The notes beneath the pieces are model-generated. The model made no database searches. It worked only from the letters and a program-made list of their open reading frames with translations, and was not told where the DNA came from. From NCBI GenBank assembly GCA_047967505.1, contig CM106540.1: DNA of 64,000 bases. One strand, written 5' to 3'. Numbering within the stretch: position 1 is the stretch's first letter; the number at the start of each line of letters is the position of its first letter. Made by a program: the position numbers and the translations under genes. This DNA comes from Dipteris shenzhenensis. Taxonomy: Eukaryota > Polypodiophyta > Polypodiopsida > Gleicheniales. Shown piece after piece: positions 38,741-49,974 of the stretch.

Positions 38741-38752
38741 CAACACAAAGCA

Positions 38753-40410
38753 ACTATAGATGTGCTTGATAGACACGCAAAATAGCAGGCGCGTCTATAG
38801 GCATTGCTTGAATAGAGATAGTGTGTCTAATAGCTTGTCTATTTGCGCATGTATTGACACGTCTATTTGCGCATCTACACTGAGAAAATACGGGTCATCT
38901 AACATTGCATTTGTCAATGCGTCTATTTGCACGTGTATTCTCGCGTCTATTAGCGCATCTACATTGAGAATTAGATGCATATTTAGACGCAAAACAGAGA
39001 GTACAGAAAGTGAGATTTTGGTGTACATCACTACTTTCCAAACATTGCCCATGATTACCAATGCACATAATTTTAACAAAAATATCAATGCTTTTTTGCA
39101 AGCCCACATATACAAGAATTAAGTGAGGTGAGGAGAATGAGACAATATGTAAAATAGTTTTGCCAATATCAATGATGGGCTACGGTTCTGGGCTACGGTT
39201 CAATCTCATCCTCAATGAGATCAACCCTTGCCAAACTATCTACTTCAAAATCCAAATAAGTGTTTAGATCTACAAATACATTCAACCCACTACTACTTGT
39301 GCTACTCATGTGCTCATCGAAATCAGCATCACCAGTGGTAGGCTCGTCCTCATGGGTAATGGCCTCAATATCTGTATCTCCTATCTCATGATCATCCTCC
39401 TCTCTAGTATCACGGTCATCATCACATCCATGGCCATGATCATCCTCCATATGCTCCATATTAGTAAATGTACTATAAGTCACTTTGGAACGTGGCATAA
39501 TAGGTATGACATGCCACCATCTGTTATTATCCACCATTGGTTGATAGATAATCTAATTCAAACACAAATACAGTCATGTTATTTTCCTTGCATCGAAGGT
39601 ATCAAATATTTAAAAGCGAGTATTTTTATGTGTGCGCACAGTACATGTTCACATTGTTGCGGTAGTACTAGTGTGTTCTTCCTACTTTGCCAAAACTTTG
39701 TGGAGTCAATAGTTACAAAGCCACTTGCATGGCATTTGATTGTTGCATTAGGGCCTCTTTCCACCACGTCCTTAAACCACTTTACATCCAAAACATACAC
39801 AAAGAAGCATCGAAAGTCAAGCTTAATAATATCTTGGATTATGCCACAATAATCATCCATGGCTCCATTGGCTCCCTCAAAGCTAGTAATGATGCCGCAA
39901 TCTTGTGTGTTTCTCTTATCATCAATCCGTTGTGTTTGAAAATGCTTGCCCTCACACCATATAGCATTGAACATAGTGCACTACACCAAGAAAAAATCAA
40001 TTAAATAAGCAATCTAAATTATTGAAAGCTCCTAACTTATGCATAACATTCTATATACCGACCTTGCTCATGCATCCCCTAGCATAGTCCCATTCTTCCA
40101 TTGTGATATGCATCCCCTCGTCTTTCTTTGCTTTCTCCATTTCATCAAGTAGCCAATCCACATGAATATTCTTTGGAAGTGCTCTTAGATACTGAGGATA
40201 TGGCACACGAGATCCGTGGTGTGTACGAAAGAGGGCCCTTTCTTCTTGTCTTCTTGCCTTTGCATCCTTGTATCTTGTCACCCATCTTTTCATCACATCA
40301 CTATTAAGCACGCAATAGAGATTGATACTATTATGCAACTCCGTGTCTATTACTTTGTTGCGTCCTTTCCCTTGAGGCACAATAGAGGTCATCCTTAGGT
40401 CTTCATCATC
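38753..40410 (-). mobile_element. CACTA 3' fragment (DUF4216-type gene end and subterminal repeats) inside Ty3 gag
   Basis: On minus, 40392-40051 and 39974-39579 join across an intron (donor near 40060, acceptor near 39984). They read like the region after the TNP2 core of CACTA elements (NLYCVLNSDVMKRW; YCGIIQDIIKLDF; FVTIDSTKFWQ; LPQQCEHV, as in DUF4216). An acidic tail follows (39537-39193). 38760-38990 has at least five GTCTATTTGCGCAT-like repeats, typical of CACTA subterminal sites. A CTATAG hexamer occurs at both approximate borders. No complete TIR was found, so borders are approximate. Confidence 0.7.
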
Positions 40411-40751
40411 TCTCTATAGTCGTGGGAGAGAGCTATCCACATCAACAAGAAACTCAGATTTATCCACCACCTATCTGGTGCCTCATTAAACATATGGGTG
40501 GCCTCGCGGATTTTCTTCATATCATTCCTGATTTCACAAATGGTGAAGGCCTCATCCCATTTGTGTAACCAAGTCTCTATGATATCGGAACTCTGGTCAG
40601 ACATCTGACCAGAATGCTTTTCTGGCCTATAATTGGCAATATTAGGCACCTTAGCCCTCCTAGGCTCGACCATATGAACACTGGATTGAAGCTCCATTGG
40701 AGCTTTACCTTTCTCTTCACGAGATGGTCTGGTAGACATACTACGAACCAT
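40411..40751 (-). pseudogene. Ty3 gag core fragment
   Basis: On minus, a Retrotrans_gag-like segment (IIETWLHKWDEAF, ATHMFNEAPDRWW) is cut off near 40410 by the CACTA fragment. Confidence 0.6.
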
Positions 40752-41950
40752 TTTCCTGAGCTCAGATTGCCCTACATTTGCTTGTAAGTGTTGCGCTAAA
40801 ATCTATTACAAGGCATTCTCCAATAATGCGATTCTACCAAATAGTGTTTGGTCTGCTAGATGCGAGACCTGTGGGGTCGGCTAGACTCCCGATTCTATGG
40901 GATCCACCCTAGAAGCTTCTTCTTCTACTTCCATTTAGGTCAATGGGGTTGTTGTTTAAAAAATAATAATAATAATAATAAATAAATAAAACACCGCCTA
41001 AAATTGTATTTACAAACTACTTTTCAATCTCATAACCACAAAAAGTGCCTAAACAAGCGTCACCATCAACTGAAAAATAGCTGAGAACCAAGATGAATAT
41101 CTTTACCCTATACTAGGGAAATATCAGCAATCTCAAATAGCTCAAACACCGAGGGCAAATAACTAGCATATACCACAACAAAACTTAAAAGGCATAGAAA
41201 GCTCCCTGGTCATATTTCTACTGCATGAAGAGATCCACTTGTCCCTACATGCCACTCCCAATTAGTATTTATCACCTGTCTTGTACCACGAACATGCAGG
41301 ACCACCTACCCTTTCCTCAAGCTCACGCACCAATGAGATCACATGCGGGAGAAATAAGATGCCTAGACGTTTCTTGACGATGAGTCTTTTCTGATCCAAA
41401 GCATTTTATTAAACTTGGGCAAAAGGCGGCACAAAGTTTTCAATGCATTTATACTTTCAACCTCAACGCTACACACACGAGGTAAGAGTTCCGAGCACCA
41501 ACACTCGCATGACCACAACTCAGAGGAAATGAGTTCCCTGCTGATGACCAATGAGCAAAGCAGGATCGACGTCCACAAAGCTCCTTTCCACTAAACAAAT
41601 GGACCTTGGTATCGAACTCCAAGCGCCCTTCAAGTAGCACATGCAAGTCCCGTGATGACACAATAGCCCTCTGCTAGCAGTCGTGAACTCCTGCTACCTC
41701 GCCTTCAAATCGTCAACAGCTCATTAGATTCCCGTCCCAAAGCCCACGCATAGCCTTCATCTTTGACTCCGATCCCGTATGACTTTGTGTGCATTTCTTC
41801 CTACCAAACCACCAGCTCACATGATTCGCTGATGATCTACACCCACACGACAGACCAAGGCAAGCCCAACACAACACCTCAACCATACTTTGCACTCTGA
41901 GTGAAGCATCATTCCAAACTCCCATAGCCTGATGCAATCCTGTGACCAGC
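40752..41950. other. Ty3 leader between primer site and gag
   Basis: Contains an (AAT)n stretch at 40963-40990 and minus-strand open frames without motifs. Nothing else recognised. Confidence 0.5.
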
Positions 41951-41962
41951 GCTCTGATACCA
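41951..41962 (-). other. Primer-binding site of the Ty3 element
   Basis: The minus strand reads TGGTATCAGAGC, complementary to the 3' end of plant initiator tRNA-Met, 3 bp inside the 5' LTR. Confidence 0.88.
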
Positions 41963-41965
41963 AAA

Positions 41966-42412
41966 TCTTACATATATAAACTGTTAATGCCTAACTTTCT
42001 TTGTAAATCACGGGCATAGGAACACACACTTTCCTCCCAGCCAACCTCGGTGGTAGCAAACTCATCAGAGTCTAAAAATTTACATGAAAGCTCCTGCTTG
42101 CAAAGTTCCACCGAGCCCCAATTCCCTAGATGGATCTAGTATGCCACATGTCTTCATTTTAGGGTACCTCCTAAATACATCATTTACCCCTCTCTTGGGA
42201 TATCATTGAAATCATTTGCCCCTTGGCACATTTAATGCATTTAGATCCCTTAGTCCACCTAGTCTTGTGCCATGTCAACCTCACCAAAGACCTTGACCTT
42301 GATTCCTTTTTGATCATTTACATAAAGCTCAAACAAATATAATACAAACATTAATCCTTTAAAGGAAAATGTCGATTGACCCTTCCGAGGTCATGTTGCA
42401 TCAACTTGAGCG

Positions 42413-42419
<7 letters not shown>
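41966..42419 (-). repeat. Ty3 5' LTR
   Basis: Matches 27566-28024 with many scattered substitutions. Its outer edge abuts a (GA)n run. Confidence 0.88.
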
Positions 42420-42469
<50 letters not shown>

Positions 42470-42695
42470 TAGTCACAAGAGAGAATTTGTTTATCTATGA
42501 GAGAGAGAGAGAGTCCATAACAAGCACATGTGCAGGTATCTGTGTGCTGGTGTACATGAGAAAGAGAAGAGGGGGATCTCCTATGTTTGAGCGTCCCCAT
42601 GTGTATTTATATGAGGAATCCACTCAAGGGAAAGAGAGCAGATGTGGGTGTGTGGAGGAGAGAGAAATGTTATATGTGCACTAAGAGAGAGAGAT

Positions 42696-42771
<76 letters not shown>

Positions 42772-42780
42772 GGATTTGCT
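42419..42780. repeat. (GA)n and (GT)n microsatellites
   Basis: GA runs at 42419-42464, 42500-42514 and 42719-42772, with a GT run at 42697-42719. Confidence 0.93.
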
Positions 42781-42880
42781 CCTCGAACAACATCACATGG
42801 TCTCTCATTTAGCTCAATGGTATAGTAAACACTTCACTTCTCATAGAGCCAAGCCAAGTAGTGCCTACTCTTGAAGGGGT

Positions 42881-44381
42881 TTAGAAACATGGAATTTTAT
42901 TTCTTAAAATTACACATTTCAAGATCCCACCTTCAGACCTAGGGAGCTGGTCTCTAACCCTTTGTAGAAGGGACATGTCTGTTTCCTGCCCTTGTTCATC
43001 CAAGGACTCCTGACTGAAGACAATGTACATGAGAAATGCCATGCTCTCCTCCAGCACTCTGCACTTTCTGGTGTGCAAAGTACAGTTGAATTTATAGTGA
43101 TCAGGCAGGCTATCAAATCTTCTGCTCACATGGTACCTCAGCCTGTATTGGAGACAATATGATTAATGTGCACAAAAACCTTTTCACCTCCCACAATTCT
43201 TCCTGCCTCTGTCAGTTCTTTGAAGGCATCCCAATAGTCTGAAAGAAAATCTTTGTGTTGCTCCAGTACAGAGCTCATTGAGAACTCCATGTTGAATATA
43301 CTGTGGTATAAATGGAAGTTACTCTGAGCCTTGCATTTGTGAAGAAACTCAAACAGGAGCAAATCTGGAGAACTGTCCTCTTCTGGTTCCATTTGTTTTT
43401 TGATGGAAGAATCAGCACTCTGCTCCAGCCTCTTCTTTTTGCCTATTCAAAAACTTATATACTATGAATTCTATATGCTGACATATGCAATCAGTGAATG
43501 CATTGTATATCACCAGATAATTCCTTCATGACATCTCATCACTCACCTGGTGATTGCTGAGGTTTTATTATAGCAGCAGAAAAGTCTAGCTTCCTCTTGA
43601 AAGGTGGGGCCTGGGAGCCAGCTGTTCCAAAACAAAAACATTTCTCATCATCAAGGAAGATCTCCACAGGGCTAAAGGTAGCAAATTAATGAGGTAGAAG
43701 TGAGAAACAAATAATACACAGGAATTTGCAGCAAAATGCGATATGGGCTGTTTAGAGAATTGTAAACCACTCTCCTCGCATTTTGTTGCAAATTCTCAAA
43801 TTCTGGTCATGTGCATGTCAAATCAAGAACTTGGTTCATCTCAGTGATTCCTGGACACTATGATCTCATATGCAAGAGAAATAATGGAATGAGTGATACT
43901 ATTCATGAGGAATGTGTCAACAACAGGAATTTGCAGCAAAATGCGATATGGGCTGTTTAGAGAACTATAAACCACTCTCCTCGCATTTTGTTGCAAATTC
44001 TCAAGTTCTGTTCATGTGCATGTCAAATCAAGCACTTGCTTCATTTCAGTGATTCCTGGACACTATGCTCTCATATGCAAGAGAAAAAATGGATTGAATG
44101 AAAATTTTCATGAGCAAGGAGTCCACAACAGGAATTTGCAGCAAAATGCGATATGGGCTATTTAGAGAATTCCAAACCACTCTCCTCGCATTTTGTTGCA
44201 AATTTCTTCTTTCTGTTCATATCAACCTACAATCTAATTTCTGGGTGATTTACCACATTGTGGAAGAAGGATGGAGCTGAGTGAAGACATTGGGACATAA
44301 AAAATCCAATGGATGGAAGAAATAAATGTTGAAAAACATTGAAACCAAACTAGAACTCTGACCTTTTTTTTCCTTTTCCAT
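42881..44381 (-). CDS. Small basic nuclear protein, paired divergently with the histone-Ulp1 gene
   Basis: Exon 1 is 44363-44381 (MEKEKK), exon 2 is 43547-43621 and exon 3 starts at 43442. All borders are GT-AG and phases agree, giving 132 codons up to a TGA at 43138. A coding-like frame continues to 42881 after a one-base shift near 43140 (RRFDSLPDHYKFNC...), so the ancestral protein was probably about 215 residues. The N-terminus carries two basic patches (PPFKRKLDF, PGKKKRLEQ) like a bipartite nuclear localisation signal. The rest is helical and acidic. No family recognised. The first two exons are shared with the right-arm paralogue at 52417-53377, but the last exon is unrelated. Confidence 0.65.
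43721..44206. repeat. Three hairpin repeats in intron 1 of the small nuclear-protein gene
   Basis: Copies at 43721-43797, 43926-44002 and 44131-44206. Each begins GGAATTTGCAGCAAAATGCG and ends CGCATTTTGTTGCAAATT. The arms pair over about 20 bp with one G-U, around a loop of roughly 35 nt. Confidence 0.88.
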
Positions 44382-44579
44382 GCTGATTGAGTTGCACTGG
44401 TAAATCTCCTGCTCTTTCTCTAGCTTGAACCTTGCACTCTAGGTAACCTGGAGATCTGGCAGTACTGTCTTCAGGATGGCTGCAGTCTGGATGGAGTGTG
44501 CTGGGTAGGAAAGAATCAGAGAGAAAGGATCAGGAGAGAGTCGTGGCAAGGATGAGAGATTGGAATCCAGGGGAGGGAA

Positions 44580-44912
44580 AAGTGGTTGTGGTATTCATGA
44601 TGAAATAATGAATGGCACAAGTTCCAAGGAATAAAGTGTACTTTCACACGTGCCAGATTTCAAACTCCAAGAGATCTGGGTCCCATCCACACGTGTGAAA
44701 AACGACTAGATTCCACACGTGTGGGATTTAGTGATTCTTTAATTCATTTTGCACTTCTTTGTGGTATCCTGTTTCAGAACTCTTGCCCTCCAGTCTCTGC
44801 TCTCTTACCTCCCTACCTCCATACTCTGCAGCATCAGCATCTTGTCCAGCAGCACAGAATCATCCTCAGCACAGATTACTCCTCAACAGCACAGCACATC
44901 CACAGATAGACT
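44580..44912. promoter_or_regulatory. Divergent promoter with palindromic CACGTG boxes (left arm)
   Basis: Between the two gene starts lie TTTCACACGTGCC near 44643, CCACACGTGTGAAAA near 44689 and TTCCACACGTGTGGGATTT near 44712, all G-box palindromes of the bHLH/bZIP class. The same block appears inverted at 52040-52120. To the right is a 5' untranslated exon ending at about 44910 (CTCCAG/GTCAGG). To the left is the leader of the small protein gene. Confidence 0.6.
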
Positions 44913-45150
44913 CCAGGTCAGGAACAATGGGTTCTCCCCTTAGTCTCTGCAATCTTTTTGCCTAAAATAGAAAAAATACATACTGTATGGAAATGCATAG
45001 ACTCAAACCAAGACAAAGAAATCACTGTAGGAAAGCAGATCTTCAAGTGTGATATTTCCATGTGATCTTCTTGACTAACCTCCATTCATACTGTATTTGG
45101 TTGGAGAAACATAGAAACCACTGTAGGAGTGCACCAGCATGTCATTTAGA

Positions 45151-45820
45151 AAATTTGCAGCAAAATGCGATGTGGACCTGTTTGAAATTCCAAACTGCTC
45201 ATATCGCATTTTATTGCAAATTTCTCTATTTGGCTTCTTCCACCCCTGTGATTGCCTTCTCTTTGTGAGAACATGTTCTGGTTTTTTGACTTCCATAGCT
45301 GTAGTCTTCTTGCATAAACTCCATTCATACTGTATTTGGCTGGAGAGACAAAGAAATCACTGTAGAAGTTCACCAGCATGTCATTTCAGAAATTTGCAGC
45401 AAAATGCGACGTGGACCTGTTTGAAATTCCAAACTGCTCATATCGCATTTTATTGCAAATTTGTCTATTTGGCTTCTTCCAGCTCTGTGATTGCCTTTTC
45501 TTAATGAGAACATGTCTGGTTTTGTGACTCCCCTTAGTCTCTGCAATCTTCTTGCCTAAAATAGAAAAATTACATCCTGTATGGAAATGCATAGGCTCAA
45601 ACCAAGACAGAGAAATCACTGAAGGAATGTAGATCTTCAAGTGTGATATTTGCATGTGATCTTCTTGCATGACCTCCATTCATACTATATTTGGTTGGAG
45701 AAACATAGAAATCACTGTAGGAGTGCACCAGCATTTCATTTAAAAAATTTGCAGCAAAATGCGATGTGGACCTGTTTGAAATTCCAAACTGCTCATATCG
45801 CATTTTATTGCAAATTTCTC
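45151..45820. repeat. Three hairpin repeats in the 5' UTR intron of the histone-Ulp1 gene
   Basis: Copies at 45151-45224, 45390-45463 and 45745-45818, with arms AATTTGCAGCAAAATGCGA and TCGCATTTTATTGCAAATT. They lie in longer direct repeats of about 240-350 bp that include CTGTAGGAGTGCACCAGCAT. Confidence 0.88.
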
Positions 45821-45922
45821 TATTTGGCTTCTACCACCCCTGTGATTGCCTTTTCTTTGTTAGAACATGTTCTTCATGTCTTTGATATCTTTCCAATCCT
45901 TTGTATGTAGTTTTTCAGAGTG

Positions 45923-48012
45923 ATGGCAAGAACCAAATCAACTGCAAGGCAAGTTGGCAAAGGACCAGGTCTTGCAGCAACAGCAGCTGGGACAGGTTCC
46001 AAGAAGTTTAGTGTTCCTCCAAAGGGAAGAGCTTCACATGGCAGGAAGGGTAAGCCAATGAGCTTGCTCAAGCAAAAGGCCAAAAGATTGAATAAGGGTG
46101 CAGAATAAGGAGGCAACAGAAAGCCATAGGTTTTGCAATACCCAAAGCACCCTTTCAAAGACTGGTGAGAGAAATTTGTGACAGTTGGAACCTTGGGTTC
46201 AGGTGGAATAGAACTGCCATTCTTTCCTTGCAGGAAATGGCAGAGGATTACCTGGAGAAATATTTTGAGGATGCAACGCTTGTAGCAGCCCATGCTCACA
46301 GGGTGACTTTGATGGCCAAAGATTTCAACACTTTGTCCAGAGTGAGATGGAGATATGACAAGCTGGTTCATCCTGTGGAATGGCAGGACATCAAAATGAG
46401 AGATATATTGCTAATTCCACCTACAAGGAAGGTCAAGGTTGATGAGGTAAAGGTTGTTGAGGTAACACACTCAAAGAACACCAGAGGGAAGGCTGCTTAT
46501 GAGGACTCACTGAAGCAGCAAGTAAAAGAAACAAAATCTGTGATAGATGTGGAAACTGGAAAGAAGGAGCTACACATACATAGAAGGTTGAAGGAGCTGG
46601 GCCCTGATGTAGTTGTACATATTGAGGATGAAGTTTCAGTCAATGATTTTGATTTGACAAAACAATGCTTAGCAGCATTGGCTAACAAGAATGAGTATAG
46701 CTCAGATACTATCATTCTTGCAATGCTCTAGTAAGTGTCTTTAAATTTTACATTTTTTGCAAATCAATCCTCCTTGTAACTCTTTTATAACCTACCCTAA
46801 TTATGTTCTGATCCTATGCAGCATGATGAGAAGCTGGCTTCATCCCTCTGTACAACATACAGTCCATATTGTTGATCCAGCCATTTCTTCTAGATTAAGA
46901 GATGCACAAAAGAGACTCCCATGAGTATTTCCAGCTGGTTCAAACACTGCAATTTTGAAGTAATTGACATTTTGCTACTTCCATATCATAGCAGGTATGT
47001 GGGTGACTACTTATTTTAAGATTCTTCTTTAATATTGGGAACTCTTGTAGCCTTTCATTTGCTTATGCTTTTTTCCTTATGCAGTGACCACTGGAGTTTT
47101 GTGTCTATTGACATCCAGCAGAAGCAGTGCTTTCTATTCAACTCTCTAAAAAACACACACAGAGAGCTGAAATTGTAAGTACTGTGTGTGCTTTCTGAAC
47201 TCAAAACTTCATTATTTTGATACCATACTAACTAAATTATACATATTGCAGTTGTATTAGAAGGCTATTAGATGCATTGGATCATTGTCCTCCAAATGTC
47301 TCTCTGTTGGATTCAATAGAGCCATTAAGTCTAGAGGTAAAAAGTCTATTAAATGCTATGTCTTTGAACTTATTGAATAATTTTGTTTTGTGCTGATGCT
47401 CACAGTTTCTAACATTTTTTTCTAACTGTACAGACACCACAACAAAATGATTCAAGTAGTTGTGGATGGAGGGTGCTGATCAATGCAAAATATATACTTT
47501 CAAGCTACTTTGAAAAGGAACAGCCAGATCTGGTAAGGAAAAATACTTTTCATTTAGCTTGAATATAATTCATAATGATACAAAGTGTTCTAAATTATCC
47601 TCTGCCATTGCAGATGAAAGAGGATAGCTTCAGCCCCAACTATGTACATAATTTTAGAGCTCATACAATTTTGAGGTTTTTGAGCTATGCCTCCCCCAAA
47701 CCTATTGTAGCAGCTACTGTGGAGCTGGGTGAAAGCTCTAAAGTACAAGAAGGTGTCATACACCTTGATCCCACATATGAAGCACCTGATGTTGAGGACC
47801 AGATGCCACAGGAGCAATCACAGAGTGCTGAGGAGGAGCAGACACAGGAGCAAAGACCTGCTGTTGATGTTGAGGAGAAGGTGGAGAAGCAGCAAAGAGA
47901 GGCTTCTGGGGCAGTGGAGGAGACAGGTTGGAGCACGGACAGGATGGAGCAGCAGAGAGAAGATCCTCCAGAAAATGTAGAGCAGCCTCTGGATGAAACT
48001 GTACATAAATAG
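45923..48012 (+). CDS. Histone H3/CENH3-like protein fused to an Ulp1-type (C48) protease
   Basis: Exons: 45923-46730, 46822-46994, 47085-47174, 47252-47336, 47434-47532 and 47614-48012, all GT-AG. The protein starts MARTKSTARQ, an H3-like tail with Arg2, Thr3 and Lys4 in H3 positions. A histone fold follows (RLVREI, ...LSLQEMAEDYLEKYFED, HAHRVTLMAKDF), nearer CENH3 than canonical H3 at AEDYL and VTLM-x-KDF. Next are a linker of about 130 residues, an Ulp1 core with His (D-H-W, codon 47089), Gln and Cys (P-Q-Q-N-D-S-S-S-C-G-W, Cys codon 47461), and an acidic Gln/Glu-rich tail. The usual catalytic Asp (DSL) reads N-S-L. Two lesions are visible: a deletion with frameshift at about 46103-46110 before the first histone helix (present in the right copy), and a one-base shift near 46910. 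Role inferred: chromatin-targeted deSUMOylase-like protein. Confidence 0.8.
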
Positions 48013-48096
48013 AAAATGGATGTTAGAAATATGTTCTACAGATTCAGCTAAACAATTCTGTACAAAATCTTACTTGATTGAATACAAAACCTTTCT

Positions 48097-49536
48097 TTAT
48101 GGAGTATGTGTGATCTCAATTTTAAAATTTTCTATGTCTTTGCATTTAACTGAGCTCTCTCTTCTTCTGAGTAACTGCAAAAAAGCAATATGAATTAGAG
48201 TGGTAAATTAAACTAATAGCAATGCTTATAGAGACTAGGATAAATCAGATGGTGTACCTTTCTGTTCTTGTAGATAAATAAAAAGTCGTTTGAGATAGAA
48301 CCTTCAGTCTCAAACAGAATGTCACTGCGTAATTGAGCTAGGGAGCAACATTCTCTTAACGAGATACTGGCTACCACATCACCATTCTCAAGAACATCAA
48401 TATCAATAAGTTTATTTTGTGCACCAAACGACTCTTCATCTTGGTCCATTGGGACAAGCTTTGAACCTAGCATTCGACTGCGCTTGTAATAAAAAGAGAA
48501 AATAAAATTTTGTGATGCAACCATGTACTTCAGTTGCATAGAAGGTTGGACCACCTCACAAAACACTGAACTACATGTCTTCTTATCCCAACCTTTATCC
48601 AAAAATTGTGGCATGCATGCCGAATTTGTTGCTTTAACTGTGAGCATTGTTTTTGAAACCTTTACTGGAAAGGTATTAAACAAGTCTACAAAAACTGTGA
48701 GAGGCATGCACAAAGAAATTTTTACTATCCTAGTGGCAATATTGGGCCTCAGAGCTTTCTGTACTTCTGTAAAAAGCTTCGCCCTATATGCCTCTGTAAC
48801 ACTAGAATGTGGGTGAGGCCAATCCACCGAATTCCACGCCGGAAGGTCTTGTTTTATTAATACACCATGTGTGTTAGCTTTGTCCAGCAACTGATAAAAA
48901 TGATCAGTAAAAAATATACCCGATTGAGCTAGCTCTGTTGCACATCGACCTTGGTATTGTTGTTCTCCTATCGATCCATGCAGAACATCTATAAATCCCA
49001 GAATACAATCGATGTTTTGCCATGTCTCATACGATGAAGGATATAAATCTGAAATAAAACAACACAAGAATGTCAATAAGTTAAGAGAGAAAGCTTCATC
49101 TTAAAAATCCATACACCTCATGAAGGAAAAAACCACAATAGAAAAATATACAATTAGGCCTGTGTTGCGGAAGATTTTTTGGATAGTCTCGCAAGACAAG
49201 TTCTTTATGCATGTACACGTGCTGAATCAAAACTTCTTTCACGGATATCTTCCCTTTGGTGATTTTAAAATCTCGTACTCTTCCCTTCCACGATGCCAAG
49301 AAAATGTTTTTTGTCTGGGGTCTTTTTCTTTTTCTAGGTTGCATGAGCACCCATGCTCCTTTCGAAACACTAAACCTTTCCCAAGTTCCTTCTGTTTTGA
49401 CTGTACTTGAATTCTCTACGGACGAAATAGAAGAAGCAGGTCGACGGGGTAAGGATGTTTGGTATAATTCTGCCTTCGTAGCATTATCATCCACAGAGCG
49501 TCTTGCACAAGAACGGCTGTGGTTTTGGTTCACCAT
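48097..49536 (-). CDS. Intact orphan gene of 417 codons between the inverted arms
   Basis: Three coding exons, 49152-49536, 48258-49048 and 48097-48174, with canonical borders and consistent phases (385 + 791 + 78 nt) and no internal stop. A non-coding first exon probably ends near 49641. The start is the ATG at 49536 (MVNQNHSRSCARR). The frame open further upstream lacks an ATG. The N-terminal third is basic (QPRKRKRPQ, SWKGRVRDFK). The middle is globular with WPHPHSS. The C-terminal part (ENGDVVASISLRECC... NDFLFIYKNRK) looks like a small beta-alpha module. I do not recognise the family. It is convergent with the histone-Ulp1 gene, 85 bp tail to tail. Intact reading among decayed neighbours suggests a functional or recently arrived gene. 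Confidence 0.7.
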
Positions 49537-49974
49537 GGAGATTTTCTGAATCTGTAAGAATAGCAAAGTAATGTAACTAAGATAACAATTTGAAGTTTCA
49601 AGAAAGAGAAAGTGGGCAAACAGACAGTTGACGAGAAACATCTTACTCTACGCCAAACAGGATCAAGGGAGCAGTTTTGGAAAAGGAAGGCAGTTGCACA
49701 ATGAGGCAATGGTGTAGAATGGTAGACCTTTCGCACGAAAGGCGGCACAATATTTGAAAATTCAAAGGAAGGTGGAAGCGGGAAGGATCTTGTCAGATAA
49801 AATGTCAGTTTAGATTCTATCTTCTTGTCCAAAGATCTTCTACGAATAAAAAACCAATCTCCTCATTAATGTAGCACGCTTGTACTTACATAAAGTATTG
49901 TTTCTTTTTTCTATTTTCTCTTATTTTCGTGAATTTTCAACGTTACGTTGGCCTTCTATTGATTGGTTGAGAGG

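Larger units (their letters stand above)
27566..42419 (-). mobile_element. Ty3/Gypsy LTR retrotransposon with nested insertions
   Basis: The two LTRs are 27566-28024 (3') and 41966-42419 (5'). Read on minus, the order is 5' LTR, primer site (41951-41962, inverse of TGGTATCAGAGC), leader, gag, CACTA insert, zinc knuckle, protease, RT, RNase H, integrase, [7.2-kb DNA transposon], end of integrase, polypurine tract, 3' LTR. It inserted in a (GA)n stretch; GAGAG on both outer sides may be its target duplication. Without insertions it is about 6-7.7 kb. All coding parts carry stops. By eye the LTRs differ at roughly one site in twenty, so it is older than its nested transposon. Confidence 0.9.

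Noticed and set aside
39976-39992. CACTACACCAAGAAA as a CACTA terminal repeat
   Set aside because: It falls within an intron whose removal joins two DUF4216-region exons in frame, so it is internal and its resemblance is probably chance.
42800-42850. tRNA gene suggested by an A-box-like TAGCTCAATGG
   Set aside because: No B box, acceptor stem or anticodon arm could be drawn.
45923-46731. Ordinary host histone H3 gene
   Set aside because: Tail and fold are far from the nearly invariant plant H3, the gene has introns and a fused protease, and a second degraded copy lies nearby in inverted orientation.
49530-49832. 100-codon minus-strand frame as the N-terminus of the orphan gene
   Set aside because: It begins with TTG rather than ATG and is best read as a 5' untranslated exon; the first ATG in frame is at 49536.
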